This document shows, one piece after another, positions 7,844 through 17,529 of a DNA stretch of 64,000 nt. The notes beneath the pieces are model-generated. The model ran no database searches and had not been told where the DNA came from. It saw nothing but the letters and a program-made list of their open reading frames with translations. Each line of letters starts with the position of its first letter. Position 1 is the stretch's first letter. Source of the DNA: GCA-002733465 sp965230525 (lineage in GTDB: Bacteria > Pseudomonadota > Gammaproteobacteria > Enterobacterales > Kangiellaceae). A program made the position numbers and the translations under genes. Location of the stretch: positions 3,906,001-3,970,000 of the forward strand of contig OZ246008.1 in the NCBI GenBank assembly GCA_965230525.1, given 5' to 3'.

Positions 7844-8956
7844 CTAACTTTTGTGAGCTAATTTTTTAATCGATGTGGGTAGTTCCCAGCCAGAATAGTC
7901 TCTTCTTATTAGTCCATTTTTAAGCTGAAAGGCGTTTCGTCTTAACTCATCAAATTCCATAGCAACATTATCTCTAGCAATTGCTTTTAGTGAATCAGAA
8001 TCTAAGCTCACGTCATACATTTCAAGTATCTGTTTTTCTAACCTCGAGTTACTCGGCTTTAGCTGTTTTTTTGTTGGGTACAAATTCTGCTCTTGAGCGT
8101 CAACCGTTATATTAAAATTCTTGCAAAACGCTCGGTAGACCATCCAGCTACCTCTTAGCTTTCCTTCAAGCGTATGTCCAGCGATATGCGGCGTAGTCAA
8201 TAAGCATAAGTCCAACAGAGGGAACGGAATGTTGGGTTCGTTCTCAAACACATCAAGCACTACCTGCGCACTATTTGCAGTATTTAAGTAGTGAATAAGA
8301 TCGGTATTATTAATTACTTCACCGCGAGAACTATTAATTAACAACTGTTCAGAAGCTAATTGAGAAAGCACATCGGTTGCGATTAAATCTTGAGTTTTAT
8401 ACTCGCCCTCGCGGGTCAAGGGAACATGAAGAGAAATAACATCGCAGGCCAAAATAGACGCAAAATTAACGAACTCGCGGCGATCCCCTTTGGCTTGCAG
8501 TGGTGGATCAAAAATTGAGTAGGAGACGCCTAACACGCTTAAACATCGCGCTAGCTCTGTGCCAACGTTTCCTGCGCCAACAATACCTACGGTTAGACTG
8601 GTCATTTCTTTTCCCAGTTTCAAGCACCAATAGCAGATAGCACTGATGACATATTGAGCCACCGCACCAGCATTGCACCCCGCTGCACTCGACCAATTTA
8701 TTCCATTATCGGCTAACCATTGTTTATCAAGATGATCGGTGCCTATGGTCGCCGTACCAACAAACTTCACGGTTGTTTGATTTAATAAGGCGCTGTCTAC
8801 TTGAGTGACTGAGCGGCACAATAATGCATCGGCATTCAATAGGTGCTGCTTGGTAATATCACGGCCTGATACGCGTTGAATCTCGACTCGATTTCCAAGC
8901 AACTGGTCAATTCCAGGCATGCTCTCATCGACAACAACTTTATATTTTTTCGACAC
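7844..8956 (-). CDS. pdxB: 4-phosphoerythronate dehydrogenase PdxB
   Basis: 370 residues; oxidises 4-phospho-D-erythronate in the DXP-dependent pyridoxal phosphate pathway. It belongs to the D-2-hydroxyacid dehydrogenases. The NAD-binding Rossmann motif is GIVGAGNVGTELARCL. The catalytic triad is seen as Arg in INSSRGEVI, Glu in DVFENEP and His in TPHIAGHT. The PdxB-specific N-terminal segment (VDESMPGIDQLLG) and the C-terminal dimerisation domain (residues about 285-370) are present. The start appears to be a GTG at 8956, as the frame has no better ATG nearby and the first residues match the family start. Upstream and downstream genes are unrelated. Confidence 0.93.
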   Translation of the reverse strand: MSKKYKVVVDESMPGIDQLLGNRVEIQRVSGRDITKQHLLNADALLCRSVTQVDSALLNQTTVKFVGTATIGTDHLDKQWLADNGINWSSAAGCNAGAVAQYVISAICYWCLKLGKEMTSLTVGIVGAGNVGTELARCLSVLGVSYSIFDPPLQAKGDRREFVNFASILACDVISLHVPLTREGEYKTQDLIATDVLSQLASEQLLINSSRGEVINNTDLIHYLNTANSAQVVLDVFENEPNIPFPLLDLCLLTTPHIAGHTLEGKLRGSWMVYRAFCKNFNITVDAQEQNLYPTKKQLKPSNSRLEKQILEMYDVSLDSDSLKAIARDNVAMEFDELRRNAFQLKNGLIRRDYSGWELPTSIKKLAHKS

Positions 8957-9139
8957 GGTTGGTTTTACTCACACAAATCAGGCTAAAGGTTTTGATTGTA
9001 TGACAAGGTTACCATAGGTGAGTTGAAGGAGAATAAGGAAATGTTTCAAACGGAAATCTCCGTGTCGCCTTTAAATTAAACGGAATCACAGAGCAAGCGC
9101 TTCAATGCGAAACGCTTGTCAGTTTGAAAAGTAGGAGAA

Positions 9140-9176
9140 GTAAGCTAGCTTAGCGATCCATTTTCGACTAGCTTAC
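9140..9176 (-). terminator. Possible terminator downstream of the PKD-repeat lipoprotein gene
   Basis: GTAAGCTAG (9140-9148) and CTAGCTTAC (9168-9176) form a 9-bp stem with a 19-base loop, 72 bases after the stop at 9248. On the minus strand it is followed by a weakly T-rich stretch (TTCTCCTACTTTT). Moderate support only. Confidence 0.4.
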
Positions 9177-9247
9177 CTCTTTTGGGGGTCTTTCATTTTC
9201 GATCCAACATGACGTTTTTCTTACTCAACATAATGTTTGATCGAATA

Positions 9248-12200
9248 TTACTCGACGCACTCCAGTTCAATATTAGTTTGGAACTTAAAGTTTGACTGAG
9301 TGACATGACGTTCCGCAAAAAATAGGTCAAACGAATAACGATTGCCGACAATCAGACCTAAACGATCCGCAACTTCGTCAATATTAACCGTTTGCTCTTG
9401 CACAGCGTGGACGCCACCAATATCAATCACCAACTGACCATCAATAAACAACCAAAGGTCATCATCCCCTCTGAAGGTAAACTCCTCGCCACCTTTGTAG
9501 TCGAAAACTAAATGAGTTTCCAAGGTAAAGTGGAAGTTATGATCTGGGTCAGTCAGTCCAGAGTTACCCCAGCCCTCACCGTCAATTGGGAAGAAGCTTG
9601 AGTTACTATATTCCCAGATGGTTGAGCCTTCTTGACGCTCAATTGTTAGAGTTTTTGGAATGTTAATGTTCACGCCTGGCACATCTCTATACCACTGTGC
9701 AAAGTTATCTTTGTTAGTGGTGGTTAAAGTAGAGCCATATTCATTGGCGTACACTGGTAATCCATCGTCTCCGAGCTGCTCCGCCACAATGCCTCGATCG
9801 GTACCAATCTCATACTCAAAATCAGGATGCGACTCTTGGAAGTCCCTAATGACAATCGGCAATACTCTTGTCAGAGAATCAGAAACTTCACAGACCCCAG
9901 GACCTGAAGTAACTCTGATAGCGATCGTGTCTGGCGAACTATCAACCAGTCCATCATTCACGATTAACTGCGCCACATAGGTACCCGCCAAGTCTGGGGT
10001 AAAGTCAGCAAGTCGACTATTAGCGTTGTTTAAACTTACTTCACTATCCTCAGGCGTACTGAGTAAATTCCAGCGATAGCTTATTGGATCACCGTTTGGA
10101 TCATAGCTCGCCGCGCCATCAAGTTGTACATGATTTCCTAATTCCACTTCAAAATCATCACCAGCAATAGCCACTGGCGCTAGATTTTGACTGGTCAAAA
10201 GCAAGGTGTCGGGCTGACTATCTTCTTGACCATCATTAACAATTAACTGCACCACATACTCGCCATAAACATCGACAACAAGTGATGGGGTAACGCTCGA
10301 TGTGTTTTGCAACATCGCTGAACTATTTTCCGGTTGATGGATTAAGCTCCATGTATAACTAAGCGCATCACCATCCACATCATAGCTAGCACTACCATCA
10401 AATGTGATTGATGCGCCAGAATTTACACTGAGGTCTTCGCCTGCAATTGCGACTGGCGCGGTATTTCCAATGGCGTTGACGATAACAGTATCGGCATCGC
10501 TATCGGTGTAACCATCATTGACCACAAGCTCTAACAAATAGGTACCGTTAACGTCAATCAATAGTTCCGGTGCGACTGCTTGGGCATCAGCAAGCGTTAA
10601 ACTACTCTCTTGCGGTTTAGATACGATACGCCAGTGATAAGTGAGGCTATCACCATCTGCATCGGTACTATTAGAACCATCAACCACTGCGGTTTCACCC
10701 GCTCGCGATGTTTGATCATCACCTGCATTAGCGATTGGTTTAGTATTAGCAAAACTTAAGGTCACTGAATCGGGTGAACTATAATCTTTGCCATCAAACA
10801 CGACTAGTTCAATCACATGCGTTTCATCTGACGTCATTCGAACAGTCGGAGTCACAGAGTTGGCATCTGACAAACTTGCATCAGAATTGTCCGGACTAAC
10901 AATTGTCCATTGATAACTTAAAGCATCACCATCAAGGTCGCTACTTGCTGAGCCATCTAATGACAAAGTCTGACCTCGGGTAAATCGCTGATCGGGCCCT
11001 GCATTAGCAGTTGGAACATTATTTAGTTCTGAAACCTCTAAGGTTAAGCTATCCGGGTCACTGCTTTCACTACCGTCATTGACCACAAGCTGTACTTGAT
11101 ACATACCAGCAACATCCGCAGTAATTTGCGCAACCGCTTCGTTCGCGTTCACAATACTTGCGTTTGCTCCGGTGGGAACTTGTAATAATGACCATTGATA
11201 ACTGAGCGGCTCTCCATCGGGATCACTACTTGCGCTACCATCTAAGGTGAATTGATCATTGACTTCGCCAAGTTGATCTTCGCCGGCAACCGCGATAGGT
11301 TTGCCATTTAGGTCAGAGACGCTAATGACAACACTGTCTTTCTCACTGTCTTCTTTACCATCATTTACAACCAACTGAAATACAAAGTCACCTTGCTTAT
11401 CACTGGTAAACTTTGGACTTACACTGGTAGGCCCTACTAACACAACGCTACTTCCATCGGGTTGCGAAGTCGTTTGCCATTGATAAGTTAAAGGATCTGA
11501 GTCAGCGTCGTAGCTTCGTGAACCGTCAAGTGAAACCTCAACACCAATCGACGATACTTGATCAATTCCCGCATTGGCTACTGGCTTAGTATTTTTTGCA
11601 ACCACGGTTATTGTTACGGTATCTGGAGAACTTTGATCTTTGCCATCGTCAACAATTAATTGCAGCACATAGGCTCCTTCAACTGTTGGACTAAAGCTTG
11701 GAGTCGCTGCTTTCGGGTTACTTAAGCCAGCCCCTGAATTACTCGGCTGCGAAATAAAAGTCCAAGTGTATTCAATAGCATCGCCATCGGGATCGTAACT
11801 TGCGGTACCATTCAAATTGACGGCTTGTTCGACGGTACTGGTTTGGTCAAGCCCGGCATTAGCAATTGGTTTTTGATTATCTTCTTCAACCAAAACGGTC
11901 ACTGTGTCAGCTGCACTGTCTAAAACACCATCGTTAACAATTAATTGGATTGTGTAAGACCCAGGCTGACTTGGGTTGAAGGAAGGACTCACGGTTTGTT
12001 CACCGTATAATGTGGCCGATGCGCCATTTGGAACCGACACAAAATCCCAGCTATAAGTGAGTGCCGCGCCTTCTGGATCATTACTGGCGCTGCCGTCCAG
12101 CCGAACTTCGCTTCCGACATTGGTTTGTTGATCGGCACCGGCATGAGCTGTTGGTCTGATGTTGACATATTGACCCACGGTAACATTGACCGTATCTGGA

Positions 12201-14308
12201 GCGCTGTCAATAACGCCGTCATTAACAATCAGTTGAATTACATAGTTGCCTGGCAGATCAGGGCTAAAACTAGGTGACACTGAATTTTTATTGTTGAGAA
12301 CTGAACTACTCTGTTCTGGTTGACTGATAATCATCCAACGATAACTCAAAGGCTGCTCATCAGGGTCGCTACTCGCGCTGCCGTCAAGGTTGACCAAGGT
12401 ATTGACCAGAACGGTTTGGTCTTCGCCAGCAACAGCAATCGGCTTATCGTTATCAAAAACAACGGTCACGGTTAAGCTGTCAGGCTCACTTTCTAACTCA
12501 GCATCTTTGACAACCAATTGGATTTCATATCGTCCAACAACGTCAGGGGTTAAAGTGGGATCAACCCGAGTTGAGTCATTAAGGTTCGCCTCACTTTGGC
12601 TGGGTTTCGATACGATTGACCACCGATAATTAAGTGGGTCGCCATCGGGATCGCTACTTTGATTACCATTGAATTTAAACGCATCTCCTAAATAACCCGA
12701 CTGGTCTAAACCTGCTAGCGCAATCGGCGCATTATTAGGAAAGGTGCAATCAATCACTGTTGCATCGGGGTTATCAACAAAATTGGGGTCAAAAGGATCT
12801 AAGCTTAAAAGACTACCTTTTTGCGGTTGAAAAATTGCCACATCACTGATGACCATATCTTGCTTGACTCGGACGATTGGCGACTGACTATTAGTCGCAG
12901 GGTCAAACATCCAAATGCCGTACTGTACATCTTGAGTTGCATCGGGATTACTTGAGTTTTCGCAAAATTCACTCACACCGTTATTCACCAGTGTACAGTT
13001 TGCCCAACTGGTCAATAATCGCGAAGTGCCATCTCGGTAGGGCCATACACCCGCGTACCAACCATCGTTAGATAGTTCGCCCGGATAAAGGTTTATTTCC
13101 TTATTGGCCAAAACATTTGGGGAAAACTCAGAAAAAGCAATACCCGATTCTGACTGTTGAAATGGTAAAAACTCTAAAAGCTGACCACCAAAAGTAGGAT
13201 TATATTGGTGTTTTACTAGCCCAAGAATGTTTCCGTTTTCGGCCTGAACAATTTTGTCAACCGCCAAGAATGAGTCTTCAGAATCACCAGAAGTTGCTGT
13301 ATTGTAGAGCTGCTCCATTGATGTTCCGTCAGAAGAGATCGTTAAGAGCTTATGATGTATTTTGGTAAACACAGCGCCGTTCGTTGTCAATTGGGCCATT
13401 TTACACTGCTCATCACTGGACCAACTCGCGGGGATATTCAGTCCGTTAAGGTTATTTTTGCTCGCAGGAATATCAGATTGTTGTGTTTTGTCAGTTAACA
13501 AACAGCTAGGTAGCGGCGAAAAAGAACGCTCCCATCGAACAAATGCAATCCGGCCATCCGTTAACGTTGTTGGACGCAAGTCGTGGTTATAACGGCCATA
13601 AGTCAGCTGCGTAATTTCTGCGCCCTGCATGGTCATGGAATGAATCAATGAAGGGTTTTCAGCTGGATCAATTTTTCGGCATAAATCACCGACTAATTCG
13701 ATATTTTCGCGAGGCTTAAGCGGGTTACCCGCATCTCTATCGGATGAAAAAATAATTTTGTTATCAAGGGTGATCGTGGGATTCGTGTCTTGCCCACCGT
13801 TAGCAGTAATTGAATCCTCAATAACTCGTTTGAGCGATTTGTTTTCGAAATTATAAATGAAGATGTTCCAAGTAGAATCCGTTGGGTGAAGATCAGATCC
13901 TCGCGCGGCGAACACTAACGATTTGCCGTCTGGCGCGATATTGAGATTCTTAACATCGTATTCGGCGTCACCGAAATAGTCAGCTAATATGTCGATTTCA
14001 TTTGCATTGACATCGAGACCATCTCTCACCAGTAACTTCGCACCGGGATTAAAATCATACGGAGAAACAGAGTTTAGTGGGCTTTGTCGAATATCCGATA
14101 GCTTGACCTCGTATCGGTCGGCTTGCGCGGAAGCCAAGCTATCAATGTCTCTTTCAATGTAAGCAAAGGGAGCTTCAGACTTTATTTCTGGCGCCTCTAG
14201 CTTTTCCTTGGTGGGCTCTTCAGCACAACCTATTAGCATTAATGAAGCCAAGAAATATGCAGGTTTAGCAATACTTCGAATTCCTAGCGATTTCATAGTG
14301 TCATCCAT
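9248..14308 (-). CDS. Giant surface lipoprotein: beta-propeller-like region, ten PKD/REJ-like repeats, fibro-slime domain
   Basis: 1686 residues. The N-terminus is a lipoprotein signal with lipobox LIGC (Cys28 from ATG 14308; a second ATG at 14296 is also possible). Residues about 90-480 resemble a TolB/WD40-like propeller (NLNIAPDGKSLVFAARGSDL, TITLDNKIIFSSDRDAG). Residues about 523-1468 are ten repeats of about 95 residues, each starting N.kPiA.AG.DQ, with a DGSAS.DPDGD.L.Y.W core and ending QLiVNDG..DS.PDt. The C-terminus (about 1480-1686) is a fibro-slime domain containing FRGDDDLWLFIDGQLVIDIGG. Such proteins are surface adhesins or matrix components. It lies 314 bases downstream of the trans-envelope machine operon on the same strand, so it may be a cargo or surface partner; that link is inference. 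Confidence 0.85.
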   Translation of the reverse strand: MDDTMKSLGIRSIAKPAYFLASLMLIGCAEEPTKEKLEAPEIKSEAPFAYIERDIDSLASAQADRYEVKLSDIRQSPLNSVSPYDFNPGAKLLVRDGLDVNANEIDILADYFGDAEYDVKNLNIAPDGKSLVFAARGSDLHPTDSTWNIFIYNFENKSLKRVIEDSITANGGQDTNPTITLDNKIIFSSDRDAGNPLKPRENIELVGDLCRKIDPAENPSLIHSMTMQGAEITQLTYGRYNHDLRPTTLTDGRIAFVRWERSFSPLPSCLLTDKTQQSDIPASKNNLNGLNIPASWSSDEQCKMAQLTTNGAVFTKIHHKLLTISSDGTSMEQLYNTATSGDSEDSFLAVDKIVQAENGNILGLVKHQYNPTFGGQLLEFLPFQQSESGIAFSEFSPNVLANKEINLYPGELSNDGWYAGVWPYRDGTSRLLTSWANCTLVNNGVSEFCENSSNPDATQDVQYGIWMFDPATNSQSPIVRVKQDMVISDVAIFQPQKGSLLSLDPFDPNFVDNPDATVIDCTFPNNAPIALAGLDQSGYLGDAFKFNGNQSSDPDGDPLNYRWSIVSKPSQSEANLNDSTRVDPTLTPDVVGRYEIQLVVKDAELESEPDSLTVTVVFDNDKPIAVAGEDQTVLVNTLVNLDGSASSDPDEQPLSYRWMIISQPEQSSSVLNNKNSVSPSFSPDLPGNYVIQLIVNDGVIDSAPDTVNVTVGQYVNIRPTAHAGADQQTNVGSEVRLDGSASNDPEGAALTYSWDFVSVPNGASATLYGEQTVSPSFNPSQPGSYTIQLIVNDGVLDSAADTVTVLVEEDNQKPIANAGLDQTSTVEQAVNLNGTASYDPDGDAIEYTWTFISQPSNSGAGLSNPKAATPSFSPTVEGAYVLQLIVDDGKDQSSPDTVTITVVAKNTKPVANAGIDQVSSIGVEVSLDGSRSYDADSDPLTYQWQTTSQPDGSSVVLVGPTSVSPKFTSDKQGDFVFQLVVNDGKEDSEKDSVVISVSDLNGKPIAVAGEDQLGEVNDQFTLDGSASSDPDGEPLSYQWSLLQVPTGANASIVNANEAVAQITADVAGMYQVQLVVNDGSESSDPDSLTLEVSELNNVPTANAGPDQRFTRGQTLSLDGSASSDLDGDALSYQWTIVSPDNSDASLSDANSVTPTVRMTSDETHVIELVVFDGKDYSSPDSVTLSFANTKPIANAGDDQTSRAGETAVVDGSNSTDADGDSLTYHWRIVSKPQESSLTLADAQAVAPELLIDVNGTYLLELVVNDGYTDSDADTVIVNAIGNTAPVAIAGEDLSVNSGASITFDGSASYDVDGDALSYTWSLIHQPENSSAMLQNTSSVTPSLVVDVYGEYVVQLIVNDGQEDSQPDTLLLTSQNLAPVAIAGDDFEVELGNHVQLDGAASYDPNGDPISYRWNLLSTPEDSEVSLNNANSRLADFTPDLAGTYVAQLIVNDGLVDSSPDTIAIRVTSGPGVCEVSDSLTRVLPIVIRDFQESHPDFEYEIGTDRGIVAEQLGDDGLPVYANEYGSTLTTTNKDNFAQWYRDVPGVNINIPKTLTIERQEGSTIWEYSNSSFFPIDGEGWGNSGLTDPDHNFHFTLETHLVFDYKGGEEFTFRGDDDLWLFIDGQLVIDIGGVHAVQEQTVNIDEVADRLGLIVGNRYSFDLFFAERHVTQSNFKFQTNIELECVE
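9905..12740 (-). repeat. Ten tandem PKD/REJ-like protein repeats encoded as about 285-bp units
   Basis: Each unit starts with an Asn/Gly-rich linker and PiAxAGxDQ and ends with a VNDG..DS.PDT segment. Units differ at many positions, so the array is old rather than freshly amplified. Spacing is 91-96 residues. Confidence 0.9.
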
Positions 14309-14622
14309 TTAAAATTTATCAAAACGATCTTCTTGCAGGCTGTATATGATCTCATTTTTTACAATAATTAATCTGAAAACTGTCACAAATTGAACAATAA
14401 ACACACAATAAAACACAAACTTCGGGAACTAATTCCGATATTTGCATAGCATTCCGAGATGATCTGACAGCGGTTTAAATTTCGCGTCAATAAATCTCGT
14501 TCAGCTATGTTCAAATAGCATGAGTTACGATCTCGGGCTTGGATTTATCAGAAGATGATATAAAAGAGCTGAAAAGTCTTATTTTACGGCGTTGCAATTA
14601 AACTCAGTACAATTTGTTTAAT
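14309..14622. other. Intergenic interval between the lipoprotein gene and the TonB-like gene
   Basis: 314 bases with no coding frame and no strong intrinsic terminator. It holds only a short hairpin (GCTAT-gttcaa-ATAGC, near 14504). It presumably carries a promoter for the large lipoprotein gene, but I see no clear -35/-10 pair. Read-through from the upstream operon is possible. Confidence 0.5.
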
Positions 14623-15579
14623 TTAGCTTGGAACAAATCTAAATCGGTATTGGACGGTTGTAGTAGCAACATCAGCAGGTCCAAAATTGATCGCTCTGAT
14701 CCGCGCAAGCATCTTTGCTTCCAACTCAGCATAACCAAGCTCACTTGAGACTAGATCTAGCTGAGATATCTTGCCATCAGGTTCAATGACCATTTTAAAC
14801 ACAAACACGCCGTGCAATTCTGGGTTTTCGTTCATCGCTTCGTAATAAAGCGAGTAGATTGCACCCTTTCGTCTTTCGACTTCCATTTTTATGCTTTCGG
14901 AGTCTCTTAAACCACTGACATAATTGTAGTTGGACTCATCTCCAATCTCATTGCCACCTTCCACGACAATTCCCTCAACACTGGATGTTTGATGTCCGGC
15001 TAAACTGGCTGAGGTACGTTTCATTACGCCTTCATCAATTTTAACGCCTAAGCTGGCTTGAGTCGCTCGATTCTCGCCCAGCACATCTCGATCAACAGTA
15101 GCAACGAGCCCTTTATTACTGGTTAGTGCAGTTTTCTTTTTTAAACCTGCAACATTTAATTTTCCGCGCAAAGCTTTCAAACTGGATAAACTAGAAAGAC
15201 TCTTAGAGCGACTTAATGATGCTTTAGTTGTTTTGGGTTTAACTTTGGGAGCCGATGACTTTTTTGCGCTTGGCTTAACCACTTTAGGTTTTTCTGGCTT
15301 AGGCTTTACTTTAGGCAGAGGTTCTGGCTTTGGCTCTAATACCACAGGTTTTACCGGTGGCACTTTGACGGCTTCAAGAACTACCTTGGTTCTCACGATC
15401 TGGCGTTCCGGCTCTACATATTCTGCTTCGAAAACAGGCAACCAAGGGATCACAATATAAAACAATAATGCAACAATGAGTGAACGCTTAGTCCAGCGTT
15501 TAAACAATTCTTCTTGTTTGGCATTTGGAGTCCAGGGTAGCTCGAGATCAGGCGATAATGGTTCAACTATAGCAGTCAT
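14623..15579 (-). CDS. TonB-like protein with AgmX/PglI-type C-terminal domain
   Basis: 318 residues. A cytoplasmic N-terminus is followed by one transmembrane helix (about 33-50, SLIVALLFYIVIPWLPVF). Next come a Pro/Lys/Val-rich periplasmic stretch (about 65-115, repeated KPKP and PKV), a Ser/Lys-rich linker and a folded C-terminal domain (about 230-318) with GVFVFKMVIEPDGKISQ, LEAKMLARIRAINFG and YRFRFVPS. This is the architecture of TonB and of AgmX/GltJ- and PglI-type proteins, which couple an ExbB/ExbD-type motor to envelope partners. It is the last gene of a nine-gene operon, one base after the ExbD-like gene stop. Partners and cargo are unknown. Confidence 0.82.
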   Translation of the reverse strand: MTAIVEPLSPDLELPWTPNAKQEELFKRWTKRSLIVALLFYIVIPWLPVFEAEYVEPERQIVRTKVVLEAVKVPPVKPVVLEPKPEPLPKVKPKPEKPKVVKPSAKKSSAPKVKPKTTKASLSRSKSLSSLSSLKALRGKLNVAGLKKKTALTSNKGLVATVDRDVLGENRATQASLGVKIDEGVMKRTSASLAGHQTSSVEGIVVEGGNEIGDESNYNYVSGLRDSESIKMEVERRKGAIYSLYYEAMNENPELHGVFVFKMVIEPDGKISQLDLVSSELGYAELEAKMLARIRAINFGPADVATTTVQYRFRFVPS

Positions 15580-15580
15580 A

Positions 15581-16168
15581 TTATTTGCCTCCAGATTTAC
15601 CGAGATTCTCAGGTTGACCGACGCTTGATTGAGCTCCTAACAAGGACTGACTCGCAACTCGATTGACCGCTAATGAAATTTCTCGAAAATTATTTTCACT
15701 ACAAGTCGCCATCACACTCTCTAGCAAGCTATATGAAACGGATTGATCACCCAAGATAGTGACCGATAAACCGTTCTCTTTTTCGTAACTAGTTAATTCG
15801 CCTTTTTCTTCTGAATAAACTCTAAGTGCCTCGGCTAAAGGTTCAATCGATTTTTTACCGGAATTTAAAACCTCTTCCACACTTACCACGACCTCATTGT
15901 TGAGCCAGATACTTTCTTCGCCTATGATGATCGATGCGTCAACATGGGGTGCGGTACCTACGCTCGAATCGGGCAGCTTTACAAATTTTGCACTTTCTAA
16001 CTCATTAGCATCACCGCTGTTGAGGAGAAGAAAAAAGACTAAGATAGTAAAAATATCCATCAGTGCCACCAAGTTTAATTTGGTCGCAAAGACGGTCTTT
16101 TCGCTAGTTTGAAAATTTAAATTTGAATTGGCTATCGTTGCTGTTTCCATACTATTTAATACTCGCAT
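15581..16168 (-). CDS. ExbD/TolR-family motor protein (second copy)
   Basis: 195 residues from ATG 16168, or 189 from ATG 16150; neither has a strong Shine-Dalgarno sequence. The first start overlaps the previous stop and would be translationally coupled. A single transmembrane helix carries the ExbD-type essential Asp (LMDIFTILVFFLLL). The periplasmic domain follows, with VTILGDQSVSYSLLESVMATCSENNFREISLAVN matching the ExbD C-terminal fold in outline. Together with the ExbB-like and first ExbD-like proteins it should form a proton-driven motor. Two non-identical ExbD-type proteins in one operon matches the AglQ/AglS arrangement of the Myxococcus motility motor. Confidence 0.85.
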   Translation of the reverse strand: MRVLNSMETATIANSNLNFQTSEKTVFATKLNLVALMDIFTILVFFLLLNSGDANELESAKFVKLPDSSVGTAPHVDASIIIGEESIWLNNEVVVSVEEVLNSGKKSIEPLAEALRVYSEEKGELTSYEKENGLSVTILGDQSVSYSLLESVMATCSENNFREISLAVNRVASQSLLGAQSSVGQPENLGKSGGK

Positions 16169-16655
16169 CTGCCAACGAAATTTCAGGAAAAAGCTCTACT
16201 TCAACCAAACTAGCTGCAACCACTGTTTTATATGACTTCAATGCATCCATGGTTGAGACAAGGCTTTGATAGTCCATATCTCCTTCTGACAATAAAAGGA
16301 CGTCGCGCTTTTCAGTCAATTGCTTTTTCAATTCTCTCAAGGTTAACGAAAGTAATTCAAAGTCGTACTGTTCAGATTGTTCCACTTCTACCATTGGGAT
16401 ATCTTTAATCAGTTGATTGCTCGGATAGAAAACCTTAATGCCCTTTTGGTGTAACAAAACTTCAAGTTTTGGCGGGTTCTCTTGTGACGAAACAGCACTC
16501 TGTGACAAGTCTGGTAATTTAATTTCATGCACGGTAATTTGGGTAAAAGTTAAACTTAATAACATAACCGGTACCAATACGATCATTAAGTTCATAAATG
16601 ACGTCACATCAAGGTCCGCTTCTTCGACTAACTTCCTCTTAAAATTAAGTGCCAT
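16152..16655 (-). CDS. ExbD/TolR-family motor protein (first copy)
   Basis: 167 residues. The N-terminus is short and cytoplasmic with the acidic DLDVTSFMNLMIVLVPVMLL segment; the Asp in DVTSFMNLM corresponds to the conserved proton-path Asp of ExbD/TolR. The periplasmic part includes VLLHQKGIKVFYPSNQ and LLSEGDMDYQSLVSTMDALKSY. It is clearly divergent from the other ExbD-like protein encoded downstream. It begins 13 bases after the ExbB-like gene stop, and its end overlaps the next gene by 17 bases if that starts at 16168. Expected to sit in the inner membrane as part of the motor stator. Confidence 0.86.
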   Translation of the reverse strand: MALNFKRKLVEEADLDVTSFMNLMIVLVPVMLLSLTFTQITVHEIKLPDLSQSAVSSQENPPKLEVLLHQKGIKVFYPSNQLIKDIPMVEVEQSEQYDFELLSLTLRELKKQLTEKRDVLLLSEGDMDYQSLVSTMDALKSYKTVVAASLVEVELFPEISLADASIK

Positions 16656-16668
16656 GATTCAGTCCAAC

Positions 16669-17529
16669 TCAGCTTGGTTGTGGTTCCGCAAATGCGGTAC
16701 TAGGAGAGTCCGAATCATTTTGGTTTTGAACAGTTTGGTTATCAGAGCTGCCTGCCTGAGTCTCATTAGCGCTTTGCTCTTGAGGAGCTGCCTGAGCTTG
16801 CACATCAGTTTGATTTTGCGCGCCAGCTTGATTTTGAGATGCCGCCTGAGGTGGTACTGAACCTTCAGGAATAGGCATACCCGCCAAAATCTGTCGGTTA
16901 TAAGTCATAATATTTAGAAACTTAACCGCTGCCATTTCGATACTACTTACAATTTTAGATGTTTTATTTTGTAAAACTGAATAGCAAATAAGTAGTGGTA
17001 TCGCCGTAATTAATCCAAATGCGGTTGTGTTCATCGCTACCGAAATTGAAAGTGATAACAAGGCAGACTTTTCAGCTGGGTCGGCACTAGCAACCGCAGT
17101 AAAAGCAGAAATCAAACCGATGATCGTTCCGAGTAGACCAAGCAAAGTAGCTATATTAGCGAGCATCGACAGATAACCTGTGCGAGACTCCAGTCTAGGC
17201 ATGGCTTCGAGCATGCCCTCACTCATTGCGTGCTCAATATCGGCACGATGTTTAGTCACTTTCATCATATCAAGACCGCTTCCAATCACACGAGTTACCG
17301 GCGCTTTACTCTCGCGAGTGTAAAGTTGCATTTTTTCCATATCAGCTGTACGCAAGAGTGGCAAAAAATCCTCAAAAGCCTTGATATTTCTGTGCTTTTC
17401 TCTTGCTAAAAATAGCCACCGCTCAATCACAATAATGATACCGATTAGCAAAACGGTTGCGATAGGATAGATAAAGAGTCCACCCTCTTGAAAAAATTTA
17501 ACGATGGTACTGTAAACAACTTCCATCAT
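16669..17529 (-). CDS. MotA/TolQ/ExbB-family proton channel protein with a Gln/Asn-rich tail
   Basis: 286 residues with the three transmembrane helices of TolQ/ExbB: LFIYPIATVLLIGIIIVIE near the N-terminus, then the pair at about 118-140 and 160-185. The family signature is LESRTGYLSMLANIATLLG followed by LLGTIIGLISAF. The large cytoplasmic loop between helices 1 and 2 is present. The last about 60 residues are an unusual low-complexity tail rich in Gln, Asn, Ala and Ser (AASQNQAGAQNQTDVQAQAA). The start overlaps the previous stop by four bases (ATGA), so the two genes are coupled. It is AglR-like by family and context, and would conduct protons to power the TonB/AgmX-like protein. Confidence 0.9.
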   Translation of the reverse strand: MMEVVYSTIVKFFQEGGLFIYPIATVLLIGIIIVIERWLFLAREKHRNIKAFEDFLPLLRTADMEKMQLYTRESKAPVTRVIGSGLDMMKVTKHRADIEHAMSEGMLEAMPRLESRTGYLSMLANIATLLGLLGTIIGLISAFTAVASADPAEKSALLSLSISVAMNTTAFGLITAIPLLICYSVLQNKTSKIVSSIEMAAVKFLNIMTYNRQILAGMPIPEGSVPPQAASQNQAGAQNQTDVQAQAAPQEQSANETQAGSSDNQTVQNQNDSDSPSTAFAEPQPS

